Assembly (NCBI GenBank): GCA_963556255.1
Contig: OY744606.1
Span: 70,222,670 to 70,286,669 of the forward strand
Reading direction: 5' to 3'
From: Allolobophora icterica
Lineage: Eukaryota; Annelida; Clitellata; Crassiclitellata; Lumbricidae
DNA length: 64,000 nucleotides
The translations under genes and the position numbers were made by a program. A model generated the notes under the pieces. That model had not been told where the DNA came from and made no database searches. It saw nothing but the letters and a program-made list of their open reading frames with translations. This document shows positions 47,938 through 59,860 of this stretch, piece after piece (the stretch's first letter is position 1; every line of letters begins with the position of its first letter).

Positions 47938-50900
47938 GTAAAATCAGAATATGCTATGTAATAGGCTTTTATTATAACAACCCGCTTATTGGTAGTTTCG
48001 CTGAACACAACATTTGGCCGTGCCTCTATCGCATATGCCTGTAAATGTAGTTTACAGTACACGCATTACACGCACGGTCTCAGAAAATGTGACCGTGAAA
48101 AGGTGTGACTGTGCCCTATTTTACCGGCACTTTCTCTGAAATTTCTCAGCGTCACCACATTTCAGGGAAACTAACCTTAACACTGGCACTATATCGAATT
48201 AAGTCCACAAGAGTTCGGAGGGGGGGGATAGAGTAATGGTAACCTCATGGCCAGGTGAGCATTAGATCGCGGTTCGATACCCGTAACACCCTCTAGGGCG
48301 GCGCCTTGCATGACTGCCAAACCATGTGTTTAATTAAGATCTGATTGTATACTGTCATTTTTCAATGTGATCTTACTGCTTACTTGTCAGTTTGAATTAA
48401 TAAAGATTATTATTATTATTTATTATTATTTCGGTGCCAGGTCAGAATTGGGTGAGTGGGTCAAGCCATTGGGACAACATGATGCTGCAGTGGAAATCGA
48501 TGGAGATGATGGTCATCGGATATATACGAGCGGAACCAAGATAGGATAAATTGAAAAGTTTGATTTTCAGCCTGGAGTGGGATGCTGCAGGAGAGAGCAG
48601 AAGCAGGAATGCCGAGATTGACAGACGAGAGAGGGGTGAGTGAGCTGGCAATATGGCTGACAAAATCGGCACAAAGTTGAAAAAGTTAAGACCTAAGCCT
48701 AGATTTTGGCTTGGACAACGATTTTGCATGGTAGCAACCATCGACTTATGCCTTGAGCTTTATGTCATTGGTGCTATAGAAGTTCTTAGATTAGAGTAGG
48801 GCACCAAGGGGAAATAGTTGCACAGAAAACAAGAGGAGAAATAAGAAATAAATGATGACATTGTTTAAAATGATAAATAGTGCTTGTGGACGTTGTGGTA
48901 CAGTGTGGACTTGTTGAATGCAAAGTCATCGGGGAGGTGAGAGGGTATGTTTTATAATACATCGTGTAAACCTGACCATGCGTTAAAAGGGATAATGCTG
49001 AAAAAGTCAATATTTAGCACTATACTGCAGTTCTTTGACGGTGCTTTAACCAATAAAGCCCATTAAGTTATAGCTTTGGGGGACATAACACCACTTCGCA
49101 TTAAGCAGAGTGGCGTGTAAACCAGGAGTACATAAATGAGTCCACAGTCCACACTGGTTTGTTTGTAGGTATAAGCTCTTTGGAAATTCCTGCAGTTATT
49201 TATAAATTTTATGTATGCATATAATTATGAATTATATATGTATGAATACTTTAGTTACTAGATAAAGTAAGAGTATATTGCTTATGAATTGTAATATGAT
49301 GATGTCTTCAGTTTTGGTGTGCGGTATGTTTTAGCTGTCAAGGGTGTCTTTGTGGTAGCTGCAAAGAGAACACCATTTGGCACGTATGGCGGAAAGCTGA
49401 TGAACTTTAGTGCCATTGATCTTGAGGAAGTGGCTGCACGTGCTGCACTTACTGCAGGAAATATTAAACCAGAGTGGGTCAATTCGGTTGTCATTGGCAA
49501 TGTGTTTCAAGTGAGTCTCTGGCTTGATCATAATCATAAACTCCGAACTTCGAAAGTGCCACTCAAAAGCCAAGCACAGGGCACCAGCTTATTCACAAGG
49601 ATGAGATCTGTGGTCATTTCTGGTTAAAATTGTGTTTATTTTGCATTTTAAAATTATATTCTAGCATAACAATGATAGTGGAAACAGATCTGAATTTCTT
49701 GTCCTTGAAACTTTGACATTATGTTAAGCAGATGCTTTAGTCTGTCTTTGTTCCAGTTCACAGAGCACATTATCTGTAAATGCTGTCAAATAGTAATGAA
49801 ACTTTTCTGGAATTGTCACTATTATGTATCGTATATTTTTGAAATGTTACCTAGTTTAACACTTTAATGACGATTACTGATAGCGTTTACTGAAATGTAT
49901 GGAGGCTAATCCTCTCGTCGTTAAAGGGTTAATTAATGCACGTCATGCGTACCAGTGACAATATTGATGTCTAATGAAAGACTAGATTTGACATTTTCCA
50001 TTGTCACTGATTGTTATAACCAGTAGTTCATGTTAATATACACTGCTATGTCTTATTTAAAAAGTTATTAAATCTGTTTTTTGTCTAACTATTAAATCTT
50101 GGGTTTTGCTAATTATAGGCAACTAATGATGGTGCATACATTGCACGACATTCTGCACTTAGGGTAGGGATACCCATACCTGTTCCAGCTTTGACTGTAA
50201 ATCGTTTATGTGGCTCTGGTTTCCAAGCAGTTGTGTCTGGGGCTCAAGTAAGTATTTGTTAATGCTGTAACTTTAAGATTGCAAATTAGCTTTGACTATT
50301 TAACTATTGCTATTCTAACGTGTTGATTTACCATTAGTTTTCAAACCTTTTCTCATGGGACTTTGAAATTGCAGAAAATCAATAATTTCTGAATTAATTC
50401 TTGTGTAATAAGGTTTTTAAAGAAATTTCTGGTGAGATAGTTGAGGTTTCAAGAAAATTTTAAACTTTATATTCTTAAACTTGTGGAAATTACTCAGTGT
50501 GCTATATAGGACCATTTTTTTAATTCAAATTACAATACGCTGGTAGCAAAACTTAGGAAGACATTGCTCAGTGCATTCTATTAGTGAGCATTAATTATTA
50601 ATTGACATAATTACATTGTGCATTGATACCTCTCTGTGCAGAAATTAATAATTATCAGTGCATTTATAACCCTCTGTGCAGGAATGAATACCGGTTAGTA
50701 TTGCTTATATTGCAAGGACATTTGCTGAAGATGTTCTAGAAAATATCCTTAAGCTGATGAATTGCAAGCCATATGAGTTATCATTAGTATCCTTGATACT
50801 TTTTCTGTTTCTTATAATTACACATTGGGTTATTTCTGTAGGATATACTGTTGGGGGACAGTGAAGTTGTGATGACGGGAGGAGCTGAGACTATGAGTTT

Positions 50901-53900
50901 GTCTCCGCATGCTGTCCGAGGCATTCGCTTTGGTTTGCGCTTGGGTCAAGAAATAAAGGTGCTTTTAATGTTTTCTTTTTGTAAATTATAATGAAACATG
51001 ATGAATAGTATGAAAATTTCGATATTTTGACACATACAAGTACATATGTGATATTTGACATTTTAGAAAAGCTTACAATTAGAAAAGCTTACAAATAGAA
51101 CCCATTTTAATGACAATTCATATCAAAGTTGTCTTGTCCTGTGTGAATTAAAGATAATAATTATGGCTTTTGTGGCTATGACTTTCAGTGTTGTATGCAA
51201 GACACTAAACTTCGAGACCGAGACGAGACCGAGACAGTAGAGTTCCAAGACCGAGACGAGACCAAGACAATGAGGTGCCGAGACCGAGACGAGACCAAGA
51301 CAATGAGGTACCAAGACAGAGACCGAGACCAAGACAGTACAAGACATTTTTGGCATTTATTACAGTGTATTACAGAATAAGCAATAAAAGAATGCAAACA
51401 CTGCGGTCGCCAATAGAACACCTACCAGCCTTATCCCATAATGCAGTTCACCAAGTAACTAACACGAACTTTAATTTCCTCCTTGCTATTTTTAAATATC
51501 ACCGCATTTTATGAATACAAGATCCTCAAGCATAAACTCGTTGTTGTTCCCATTGTATCCTTAATGGTGACTTTACGCCAGCGACAAACGGGACGCCATT
51601 TAGTTTCTTTGTCCATGACTTCACATTGCGTGAATGCAAATTTGACTATTTCAGGTTCTGTATGAGACATTTTCTTGCACTTTTAGCAATTTGAAATAAA
51701 TTACAAAATGCTCTTTCCAATAGCCGATTTCACGTGGTGTCACACGTTCATCAGAATTTCCAGAAAGACCGTTCTTCTGAACTTCCGGTTTGATTGACAC
51801 TTCCGACTTCCGAGTTATCTGTTCATATCGGCTCAGGACATTTTTATAGCGCTAGAAATAAAGATATTTGTCGCGAGACCTTTACAGACCGCTTGTTCGA
51901 GACAGAACAAGACTTTCGCTTCAAGACAGTTTCTAAAAATTCGAGAAATTGCTTCGAGACCGAGACCGAGACGAGACAATGGGTTCCCAAGACTGAGACA
52001 AGACTAAGACATTAAAAAACCTATCTCGAGACCGAGACTGAGTCTCGAGACCATACAACTCTGATGACTTTTGAGTCAAGATTTCTTAGTTATCTGTTTT
52101 CGTGATGAATAATTACAGTTTGATATTCAGTGTGTGTTATTCTTAGTGATATTGTCAGACTGTTTAATAATTTCATTATATGTTACTCTTAGAATGTATT
52201 TTGTATATTTTAGAGCAATGAAATTGTTTTTCTTATCATTTTGCAATTAATGATCAAAGTTTTTGTTTGTCTGTATTTCTTAGCTTGAAGACACTTTGTG
52301 GGCTGGCCTGACGGATCAGCACATCAAAACTCCTATGGGGATTACTGCTGAGAATTTGGCAGAAAAATATGAGTTGACTAGAGAACAGTGTGATGCGTTT
52401 GCTTTGAGATCCCAACAGCGGTGGAAGAAAGGTGGGCAGTTTGGCAGAAATTTTGGAATTGCTGTGGTGAAAGAAATATTTTTAATGTTTGTACTGATTC
52501 TGCTAATGTTTGATCAGTACTGCCCTAGCATATAGAAAGAAAGTTTTTGTTCGCGTTTTGAGATGGCCAATGAACAACGACGAATGCCCAAGCAGCTGAT
52601 GGGGTCCTCGCTACCAAACATCATTTCAAGTGCACTATGCCTTCTCATGCTAAAACAATCCTCAATTGCTTGTGTTCTCTGCTTCTGCTTGCTGAGCCCA
52701 ATGTTGTGACACATTTTCAGTTCCCTTTTTAGTCATTCTTGTATGCAGAGGTTTTCAGAGTTTTCAACTGTACAGATGCATATATGCAAAAAAGGAAAGC
52801 TACTGAATAAGACCAATTTGGAATATGTGGTAACGGAAAAGCTAGTGGAAGCATTAGTTTTAAATAAATTAAAACTAACTGGTGCTAGTAATAAAGGCAA
52901 GTCATAATTTCTTTGTTTAGTCTTGAAGATATTGAAAATTAACTGATTTTACATGATATTCGACATTTGGCAAAGTTTTAACATGTGTAATTGCTATAGA
53001 TAATGGTGTGATTTCTGCTGGCTTTCATTTTGGCAAACGTTTTCATTTTCAGCACATGACGCTGGTTACTTCAAAACAGAGATGGCGCCTATCACGGTAA
53101 AGACGAAAAAAGGTATTCGCTACTTATGATGCTATATAATTTGTCATTATTATGATTACAAGTTCTCCGACCTCTACAAATGTTGGATTTAAAACCAGCA
53201 ACACGTGTGTGTGCAGAATGTGCTCTGTTAATTTTTTCTGCCAAAATTATACAACTTCTTTCAATTTTCAAATAAATAGTTTCCCATTATTCCTAAGCAG
53301 TGAATCTTGTTCTTTATGCACAAGCTGGCGGAGTGCTTTAATTTAGTTCCTACCTATTGTGCTGATGCATATGTGTTTTGTGGTTTGATAAAGCTTGTTA
53401 TGCAGAGAGTCAAATTGCGATAAAGAAGCGATTAAATTTATAAGCCGACTGTCACTGAGAAACAATAACATAACCCATAAGATTACAAGTTTAATGTTCT
53501 ATGAAACACAGGAGAAGAAGTTGTTGACGCAGACGAACATCCTAAGCCAAATACAACTCTTGAAGGACTAGCTAAACTGCCTGCTATCTTCAAAAAGAAT
53601 GGAACTGTCAATGCAGGAAATGCCTCGGTCAGTTGCAGATCAACTTCTGTATTTGGTATTAGGCACAAATTATTGAATGGACAAGATTGCAGATGGGTTT
53701 GATGCTCTGAGGACAACCTGTGCATTACTTGTGTAACTCTTTGCTGAATGTGGATAAGTAAGTAAATAAGTAAGTATATCCTTTATTCTACCAATTGCTA
53801 ACCGCAATCTGGTTTACAAAAAGTACTCGGCAAGAGTGAAAGGGTGCTATAACTTGTGTTCATGGTTTATGTGTGCTGGAAAAATTACAAGTAACAATAT

Positions 53901-56900
53901 TGTCTTCAGTACGCACCACAAAAGGCCACGGTGAGTAAGCATTTAGACACTTAGTATATAGTGCTTATGAAGTACATCACAAAGAGTAGTTAAAAATTTA
54001 GTTAAAATAGTTTAGTTTTTTCAAGTTTATCTTTTTTGGTATGTTTTTTGTATTATAAGTGTTTTGAGTTCGGTCCAGCCATTTCAGTAATTTCTTTTGA
54101 CAACAAATTTTTAATGTTTTGCAGTTACGTTATGTTAGTGATTGGAACTGTGTGGCTGATGCATAGCACATTGGTGATAGTAGGGAACATATTCATGCAA
54201 AAGTGTCTGTATTGTTTGTGGCTAGGGCATATGTGATGGAGCCGGATGCGTTATATTGGCAAGTGAGAGCGCTTGCAGCAAATATGGTTTGACACCACTT
54301 GCTCAGGTGATTGGTTATGGAATTGCAGGTTGGTATCTTGTGCATACTTTGCTTAACATTGTGCTGTGTCATCTTAGTTTTTGCCCATCAAGTGGGCCTG
54401 TTAAAGTTTTATGATAAAATTAGTTAAGGTTTCTTTAGTAGAATGTTAGTTTAGTTTAACTGAAAGAATGCCATTCTGTGTATATGTTTAGTTAGTAATA
54501 TTGAGACTTAAATTATTGAAGGAACAGTCTCTGAGTGTTTACTTTTATGTCAAACCATTGCAAATCTGTAAATGTAAAATATACATCAGTTATATGTGCT
54601 TGTCCAATGATAATTATTACTAAAAATTTTGTAAATTCGTAAATTCATTTGAAGTTATTAATAAAGTCTGAGATTATGTCAGTTGAAACATTTTGCATTT
54701 CTAAATACCAATACCAATATTGGCTTCGTAAGACTAAGGAACTTGCATCCAGTTAGACTGTACAGTATATACGAAACATGTTTGTTAGTATCTTGTGTTT
54801 ATTAAGGTCTGAAGTGTGTTAGTTATATCATTGTTCACACAGGGTAATTGAGACCGCAGTTTATATGTTGCTACGACACATATATTCAGCGGAGTCTTTC
54901 AGATCAGAGAGCAATAAAGTCCAGATTCACTTCACATTTGATAATAATATATGTTATCTAATTTGAAACTAGTATCGATTTTTCTATGCTGGTTGCAGAT
55001 CTTTTCACTGAAATTTTTCTTTTAATTTCACTGATATGTGTGAACTAGATGTCAATAACTTGCAGTGTTCTTTATTTAGGATGTGATCCTCACATCATGG
55101 GCATTGGACCAGTGCCAGCGATTGAAGCTCTGCTCAAAGCCACCAACAAGAAGCTGAGCGACATTGACCTTGTCGATGTAATGTGAAAATCTTGTGTTTT
55201 AAAACTTTGTTTACTTCTCTGCCAAGCTTAGCGACTGCAAGTCATAAGGGTTTACGGTGAAGGTGGTATTTTAAGTTTCTGTTGTGATTCCAAGGTGTGA
55301 CAAAGATTGTTTTCAGTTGCTGGACCTCCATTTTACATGCTCTACTTGCGTTTATTCATTCTGTTAATCATTTATGTCATTTTGTCTCAGTTTAGGACTT
55401 GACTCTTTCAGCTGGACTATCCACCACAGGCTGCCTTTCCTGTTGTAGTGGACTGACTTTTTGGGTGTTGACCTAACCTTGGCTTGGTTTTTTGTGTGCT
55501 GCTGGCTGATGCTTTGTGCATTACAAACCAGTGATATAGAGTTGCAAAGCATTGTAATGGTAGCAGCTTAGTTCTGTATGATATGATATGATGCTGGTAC
55601 ACACAGAGATGTTATCAGGAAGCGATGTTGGGCCAAGTTAATACCGGGCAGTATGGGCTAACTCGCCAGTCCCTCCTTTTGGGACGAGTCGTTGAGCACT
55701 GACATAAGGCAGAAGGTTGTTAATGAGGGTAGCTTGGTGGGGATTACTGGGGTTGTGTTTTAGTCAAAAGATGCTTCAATCTTGGGATCACCCTTCTGGG
55801 GATTGTCTACAGAGACATGGCTAACGAGGTGTGTGCGGTAATTGAAATGGAGCCACATGTGGCATTAAGAAAGATATGAATTTGTTTGACTGATACCATA
55901 TACAATTATACATGTTCCAGCTAAATGTCATGTAGGCCTTTAGGACTTTTGTTGAGGTGGTTCCTGAAGACTAAGCATTGACTGTGTGAACTTTGACAAA
56001 TGGCTATGTACCGTAGTACTAGAAATGGATGAGATATGTTTTAGTTAGGGCTGTACCGAATAGGTGATTATCACTATTTGGCCGAATACGAATAATTGGA
56101 CCAACTATTTGGCCAAATACGGATACGAATAGTGTACAAAATAGGTCTACGACAACAGTCAAAATTTCAAATGTAAGCAAAAGTTTCAGTTCAGTAAATT
56201 TAATACATAAACTAAAGGTAAACAGTTAACTACATGTAATTGTTGCATCCTTCTGCCAGTCTGTGTAAACTAGGAATGGAACTGATTTAACTAATTTAGT
56301 TACTTACAGCTCAGTTAACGAGTGAATGCTGTGTTAGCTTTCAAGAACACCAATCGTTCCATGACCACTATTCGTATTCGGTCCGACCGCTACTAATCGA
56401 CCGAATACCGAATAGTTATTTGGCCCACTATTTGTCCCCGAAGTGAATACAAAGCGAATGTTCGGTACAGCCCTAGTTTTAGTCTTTGTAATTTGCTGAC
56501 AATAGCTTTGATTTCTGTTCAGGTAAACGAGGCATTTGCTGCTCAGTGTCTGGCTGTTGAGAAGGCGCTTGGAGTGGACCCAGAGAAGTTCAATGTCAAT
56601 GGGGGTGCAGTTGCACTTGGCCATCCAGTTGGTGCCTCTGGGAGTCGAATTACTGCACATCTTGTCCACGAACTCAGGTATACACACAGGCAGACTCAGA
56701 AGCTTACTGCAGGGAACCCTAAGACAGACCCTGGGCAAGCAAACCAGTTACAGTTAGAAATAGTGGAAATTGTTGGATATCTTGCGCATTAAAACTATAG
56801 TTCATTTGCATGTAGAATTTAGTTCAAATTGGTTGATAGCAAATGTTAATGTTGTTTATTGTTTAACTGATTTGACTATAGATCCTTTGTAGCTTGTCTT

Positions 56901-57210
56901 CTCAACTCTAGATGTCACAAATCCTGCTGGCTTTGTCCAAAACAGTTTGCTTTCAGAATGTAGTGTTGTTTAGAAATGTTTGTCAACTTGTTCCTTTTGT
57001 GCATTACAACAATGTATTTTAAGAAAGCTGAAGACTAACATACAGACTCAAGTGGTATTTTTCACACATTTCAATGCGTTTTAAAAGCATAATGTTAAAA
57101 ACATTTGTTAATTTTGTTCTGTTTTCAGACGTAGAAAGAGTAAGCTGGCAATTGGATCGGCTTGCATTGGAGGCGGGCAAGGCATAGCTGTGTTGCTCGA
57201 GTCCATCTAA
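47922..57210 (+). CDS. ACAA2: 3-ketoacyl-CoA thiolase, mitochondrial
   Basis: Last step of mitochondrial fatty-acid beta-oxidation: thiolytic cleavage of 3-ketoacyl-CoA to acetyl-CoA and a shortened acyl-CoA. Eleven exons, all phase-consistent: 47922-47937, 49335-49510, 50119-50247, 50842-50958, 52284-52431, 53053-53112, 53512-53627, 54226-54328, 55080-55177, 56523-56677, 57129-57210 (TAA). Product: 399 residues against 397 in human. Active-site residues present: nucleophile C95 in [15 protein letters not shown] at 323-326, H355 in [17 protein letters not shown]385 in [11 protein letters not shown]. The tiny first exon (MVIAR + G) joins to give [21 protein letters not shown], matching the short N-terminus of vertebrate ACAA2, which keeps an uncleaved targeting region. 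No peroxisomal C-terminal signal (ends LLESI). Exon 1 is inferred from position, phase and donor. Confidence 0.96.
48219..48431 (+). mobile_element. tRNA-derived SINE with (ATT)n tail
   Basis: Head GATAGAGTAATGGTAACC and B-box GCGGTTCGATACCCG; 3' end TTAATAAAGATTATTATTAT with further ATT. Same family as 17747-18076. In ACAA2 intron 1. Confidence 0.75.
48432..49334. other. ACAA2 intron 1, remainder
   Basis: At 48440-48680 the plus strand shows [20 protein letters not shown] and [17 protein letters not shown] in different frames, which could be LINE-derived debris; I cannot place it in a family. Otherwise nothing. Confidence 0.35.
49860..49928. mobile_element. 69-bp TTAA-flanked micro-MITE
   Basis: Inverted ends CACTTTAATGACGA and TCGTCGTTAAAGGG with TTAA at 49856-49859 and 49929-49932. 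Family member of 35910-35972. In ACAA2 intron 2. Confidence 0.75.
51186..52063. mobile_element. hAT-type MITE with GAGACCGAGAC arrays
   Basis: Ends CAGTGTTGTATG and CATACAACTCTG (inverted, one mismatch); exact 8-bp duplication ATGACTTT at 51178-51185 and 52064-52071. 878 bp. Both arms carry (CGAGAC/CAAGAC)n arrays (51210-51345 and 51950-52050). No transposase. In ACAA2 intron 4. Confidence 0.9.
53755..53776. repeat. (GTAA)n microsatellite
   Basis: AAGTAAGTAAATAAGTAAGTA in ACAA2 intron 7. A similar GTAAGTAAGTAAGTAAGTAA lies at 13413-13436 inside the hAT element. Confidence 0.7.
55330..55565 (+). mobile_element. LINE 3' end, family of 26670-27150
   Basis: CTTGGCTTGGTTTTTTGTGT, GCTGGCTGATGCTTTGTGCA and TACAAACCAGTGATATAGAG parallel the 3' end at 27060-27130 (GGCTTGGTTCTGGTGTGCC, GATGCCTTGTGCATTA, ATACCGGCGCAATAGAAG). 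Only a truncated end is left, in ACAA2 intron 9. Confidence 0.65.
56046..56475. mobile_element. hAT-type MITE upstream of an ACAA2 exon
   Basis: Ends TAGGGCTGTACCGAA and TTCGGTACAGCCCTA, perfect inverted repeats; exact 8-bp duplication GTTTTAGT at 56038-56045 and 56476-56483. 430 bp. Arms are built from (CGAATA/GGCCGAATAC) repeats. The right duplication ends 39 bases before the exon 10 start at 56523. Confidence 0.9.
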
Positions 57211-58079
57211 AGTGCTGTGCACACAAGCCCTAGAGTACAGATTAAGAAACTGAGAGCTCTCCATTATGATTTGAAATTTTAAGCATATCATGGAAAATAC
57301 ATGGAACATACCAATGTTTGGACGCAATGATATTTTTTGCTCTAACATAATTACCCCGGTAAATGTAGCCAAGTTGATTTTTTTATTTTAAATTTATATT
57401 GCTAATCAGCTAGAAATGACTTCTAAAAAGCTTTACAGTTGTGATTTTTACATTTTACCAGAGAATAGGGAGCCTGATTGCATTGTTCAATGGTAAAATG
57501 CTAGAATACTTGCAAATTGGTGTACCTTCTAGGATCATGTGCATTAGGATAAGGTGGCCTTTTAGCTGAATTACTAGTCGGAGATAATGCATTAAGGACG
57601 TCCTCAAAGGAGAGGGGAGGGTCACCCAAATGAGGACAAGAAGGTTTATGCCCAAAGCAGATGTCCACGTCTACCATAGTAATTTTCAGTACAGACTAAA
57701 GAGGGTAGCACATCTGTACGGTGCATGGGAGGAGGGTGAGGAAAATGCAAAAAAGGGGAAGGAGGGAGAGGTTGAAAATAGGTATATTTTGGATGTCCTT
57801 TGTGGATGACCCTTGTTGGACTGATGTCAAGTGAGGTTGAACTGTTCTTGACCTCCTGCTGTTGTGTCGGTGCTTCAGTGGAAACTAGAGCAGTACTCGA
57901 GCAAAGAAACTCCAGGATTGAACTTGACTGACACAAGTAATAAATTAGCAATTATGTTGGGTTGTTCTATAATATTAATATTGGTGCGTGTATTTAGAGT
58001 TTTCCCACGTTGTGTGAATAAACATGGTCTTGTCTGCCTTGTCCCCGCTTCCGGCCCATGCTTGAACTTAAAACTGCCT

Positions 58080-58775
58080 CCACCATTGTTCATTCAAAGC
58101 TTGATTACTGCAATTCCCTCTTTCTCAACCTTGATTCCACCCAAATCAAGTATCTGTAGCTCATCCAAAACTAGCTAGCCAGAGCTGTCACAAGAACGCC
58201 CAAACATCATCATATCACTCCCATCATCAAATCACTCCATTGGTTAAAAATCCCAGAGTGAATCCACTTCAAAGTCCTATCACTAACCATTCCCTGCCCA
58301 AGTATCTCGGTGATCTCTTCACCATCCAGGAAACCCGCTCCACCCATCCACCTATCTCAGTCTTTCTCGACCTGGTCACTACTCGTCTCAAGTTCTCCAA
58401 GCGAGCCATGTCCAACACAGCACCACACCTCTGGAACCCTCTCCCCATCGTCATTCCAACCCGTCCTCCATCATCCTCTTCACGCTCCTTTATCAAGCAC
58501 CCCCGGATTTTCCACTCGAAACTGAAGTCTCACTTTTTCAAGAACTCCTACTCTGACTCGTCTGATCATCCACCTTCCAATTCTTCTTGCCCTAAATGAC
58601 ACCCATTAACAACTGCTCTGCCTCCTCTTGACCTTCCCCATGGAAACCGGACTCGGGACTTCCTCTGAACTACTCTGGAAAACCCCCTCTGATTTGACGC
58701 AGCGCTCGTGAATAGGCTGGTGGCCTGTGCTTGGCCTTCGAGTGGCGCTTTAGAAGTTTGGAGATTACAATTACG
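58080..58775 (+). mobile_element. LINE (CR1/L2-like) 3' fragment
   Basis: Translation reads SLDYCNSLFLNLDSTQIKYL, then ITPIIKSLHWL, and FSKRAMSNTAPHLWNPLP: the C-terminal RT blocks of CR1/L2-type LINEs, frame-broken. The 3' end is GTGGCGCTTTAGAAGTTTGG and AGATTACAATTAC. Downstream of ACAA2. Confidence 0.8.
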
Positions 58776-59220
58776 AAGAATTCATAAAGAATTCATTAAT
58801 GTGTGTTCACTGTTCATGAATTGTTCATGGGTGACAAGACCACAAGAGACTCGAGTGAGCTCATTATGCATTCCTGTGCAGTTTCTTAAGGTGCTATATA
58901 AATGCTTCAGTATATGTCTATGCAGTAATCGACCGTCTGCTTTTTCAGAAGTATGCATGTAAACTAAATTTTAGTAACGAATAATTGTGAATAAATGGTA
59001 CAACTAACTTACGGAATTTTTCTTAAAGTATACAAAGTTGAATCTTTGGAATATTCCACTTTCTACTGAAGTTGAACTTCAGATGCCACTTTTAGACAAA
59101 TACCCTTAATGTAATGAAGCCGAGGGAGATGATGAAACAAAACAATTGGCCAAATATATGGAAAATATATAACTATATAAATAATTAAAATAGCATGTAA
59201 GAACTATAGCAGGTATATGC

Positions 59221-59335
59221 AAATCGGACTATATATGTACTTCTTAACAAGGAAGTAAGAGATTTATAAATTTACAACATGTTTGCATAAATATTGAGAC
59301 ATTGTATGGAGAAGTACATGTATAGTCCGATTATT
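59221..59335. repeat. Inverted repeat, about 24-bp arms
   Basis: AATCGGACTATATATGTACT (from 59221) and AGTACATGTATAGTCCGATT (to about 59333) are inverted with one mismatch, separated by about 68 bases. Could fold into a hairpin or mark a tiny MITE. Confidence 0.7.
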
Positions 59336-59432
59336 GGCCAGTCCTAAGACGGTCTAAAAACAATTTGAAAATGTATTTCCCAATGTGCATGACATTTATT
59401 ATGGTATGGAATGATTTATGAAAATTTATAAA

Positions 59433-59581
59433 CAGTGGAGGGTGGGTGGGTAGTTGGGGTGGGGGTAGTGGGGGGTGGGGTAGTGGGGGGTGGGGGGGCG
59501 GGGTTGGGGGGGGGTGGTAGGTGGGGGTGCAGGGATTGAAACTTAATTATAACCCCGGGCAACGCCGGGTAAACCAGCTAG
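59433..59581 (+). mobile_element. G-rich tract and putative Helitron 3' end
   Basis: About 95 bases of nearly pure G/T (GGGTGGGTGGG, GGGGTGGGGTAGTGGGGGG and so on) precede CCCGGGCAACGCCGGG, a short hairpin, then TAAACCAGCTAG followed by T. A GC-rich hairpin 10-12 bases before a CTAG terminus next to T is the Helitron 3' pattern. No 5' TC end or Rep/helicase was found. Confidence 0.5.
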
Positions 59582-59860
59582 TTATTAATAAAGGACAACT
59601 TGCTAGAACAAAAGAGGGGCGGAAGAATCTTTTCACAGGAGGGCAAAAGGCGGTTAGGAGAAGGGTTGTGTTACCAAAAGCACGGAATGCCTTAGATCAT
59701 GTGCATGTTGGCACACAGTTGGAGTGATCAATTGGGAGGCGAGAGGTAAGACCGTAAGACAAGGACAGGTAAGGAAGCTGGAATGTCGAAAGAGGTTGTT
59801 GCGCTTTGGGCTAGAAATAGAAGACAGCATGCGGGGTGTGTGGAGAGAATTAACGGATAA

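Noticed and set aside
49342..49345. Alternative ACAA2 exon 2 acceptor (CAAG/GGT)
   Set aside because: It does not keep frame with the MVIAR first exon; TTTTAG/CTGTC at 49335 does.
52514..52714. Open frame in ACAA2 intron 5 (66 codons)
   Set aside because: Lies between two firmly placed exons, opposite strand, without any domain.
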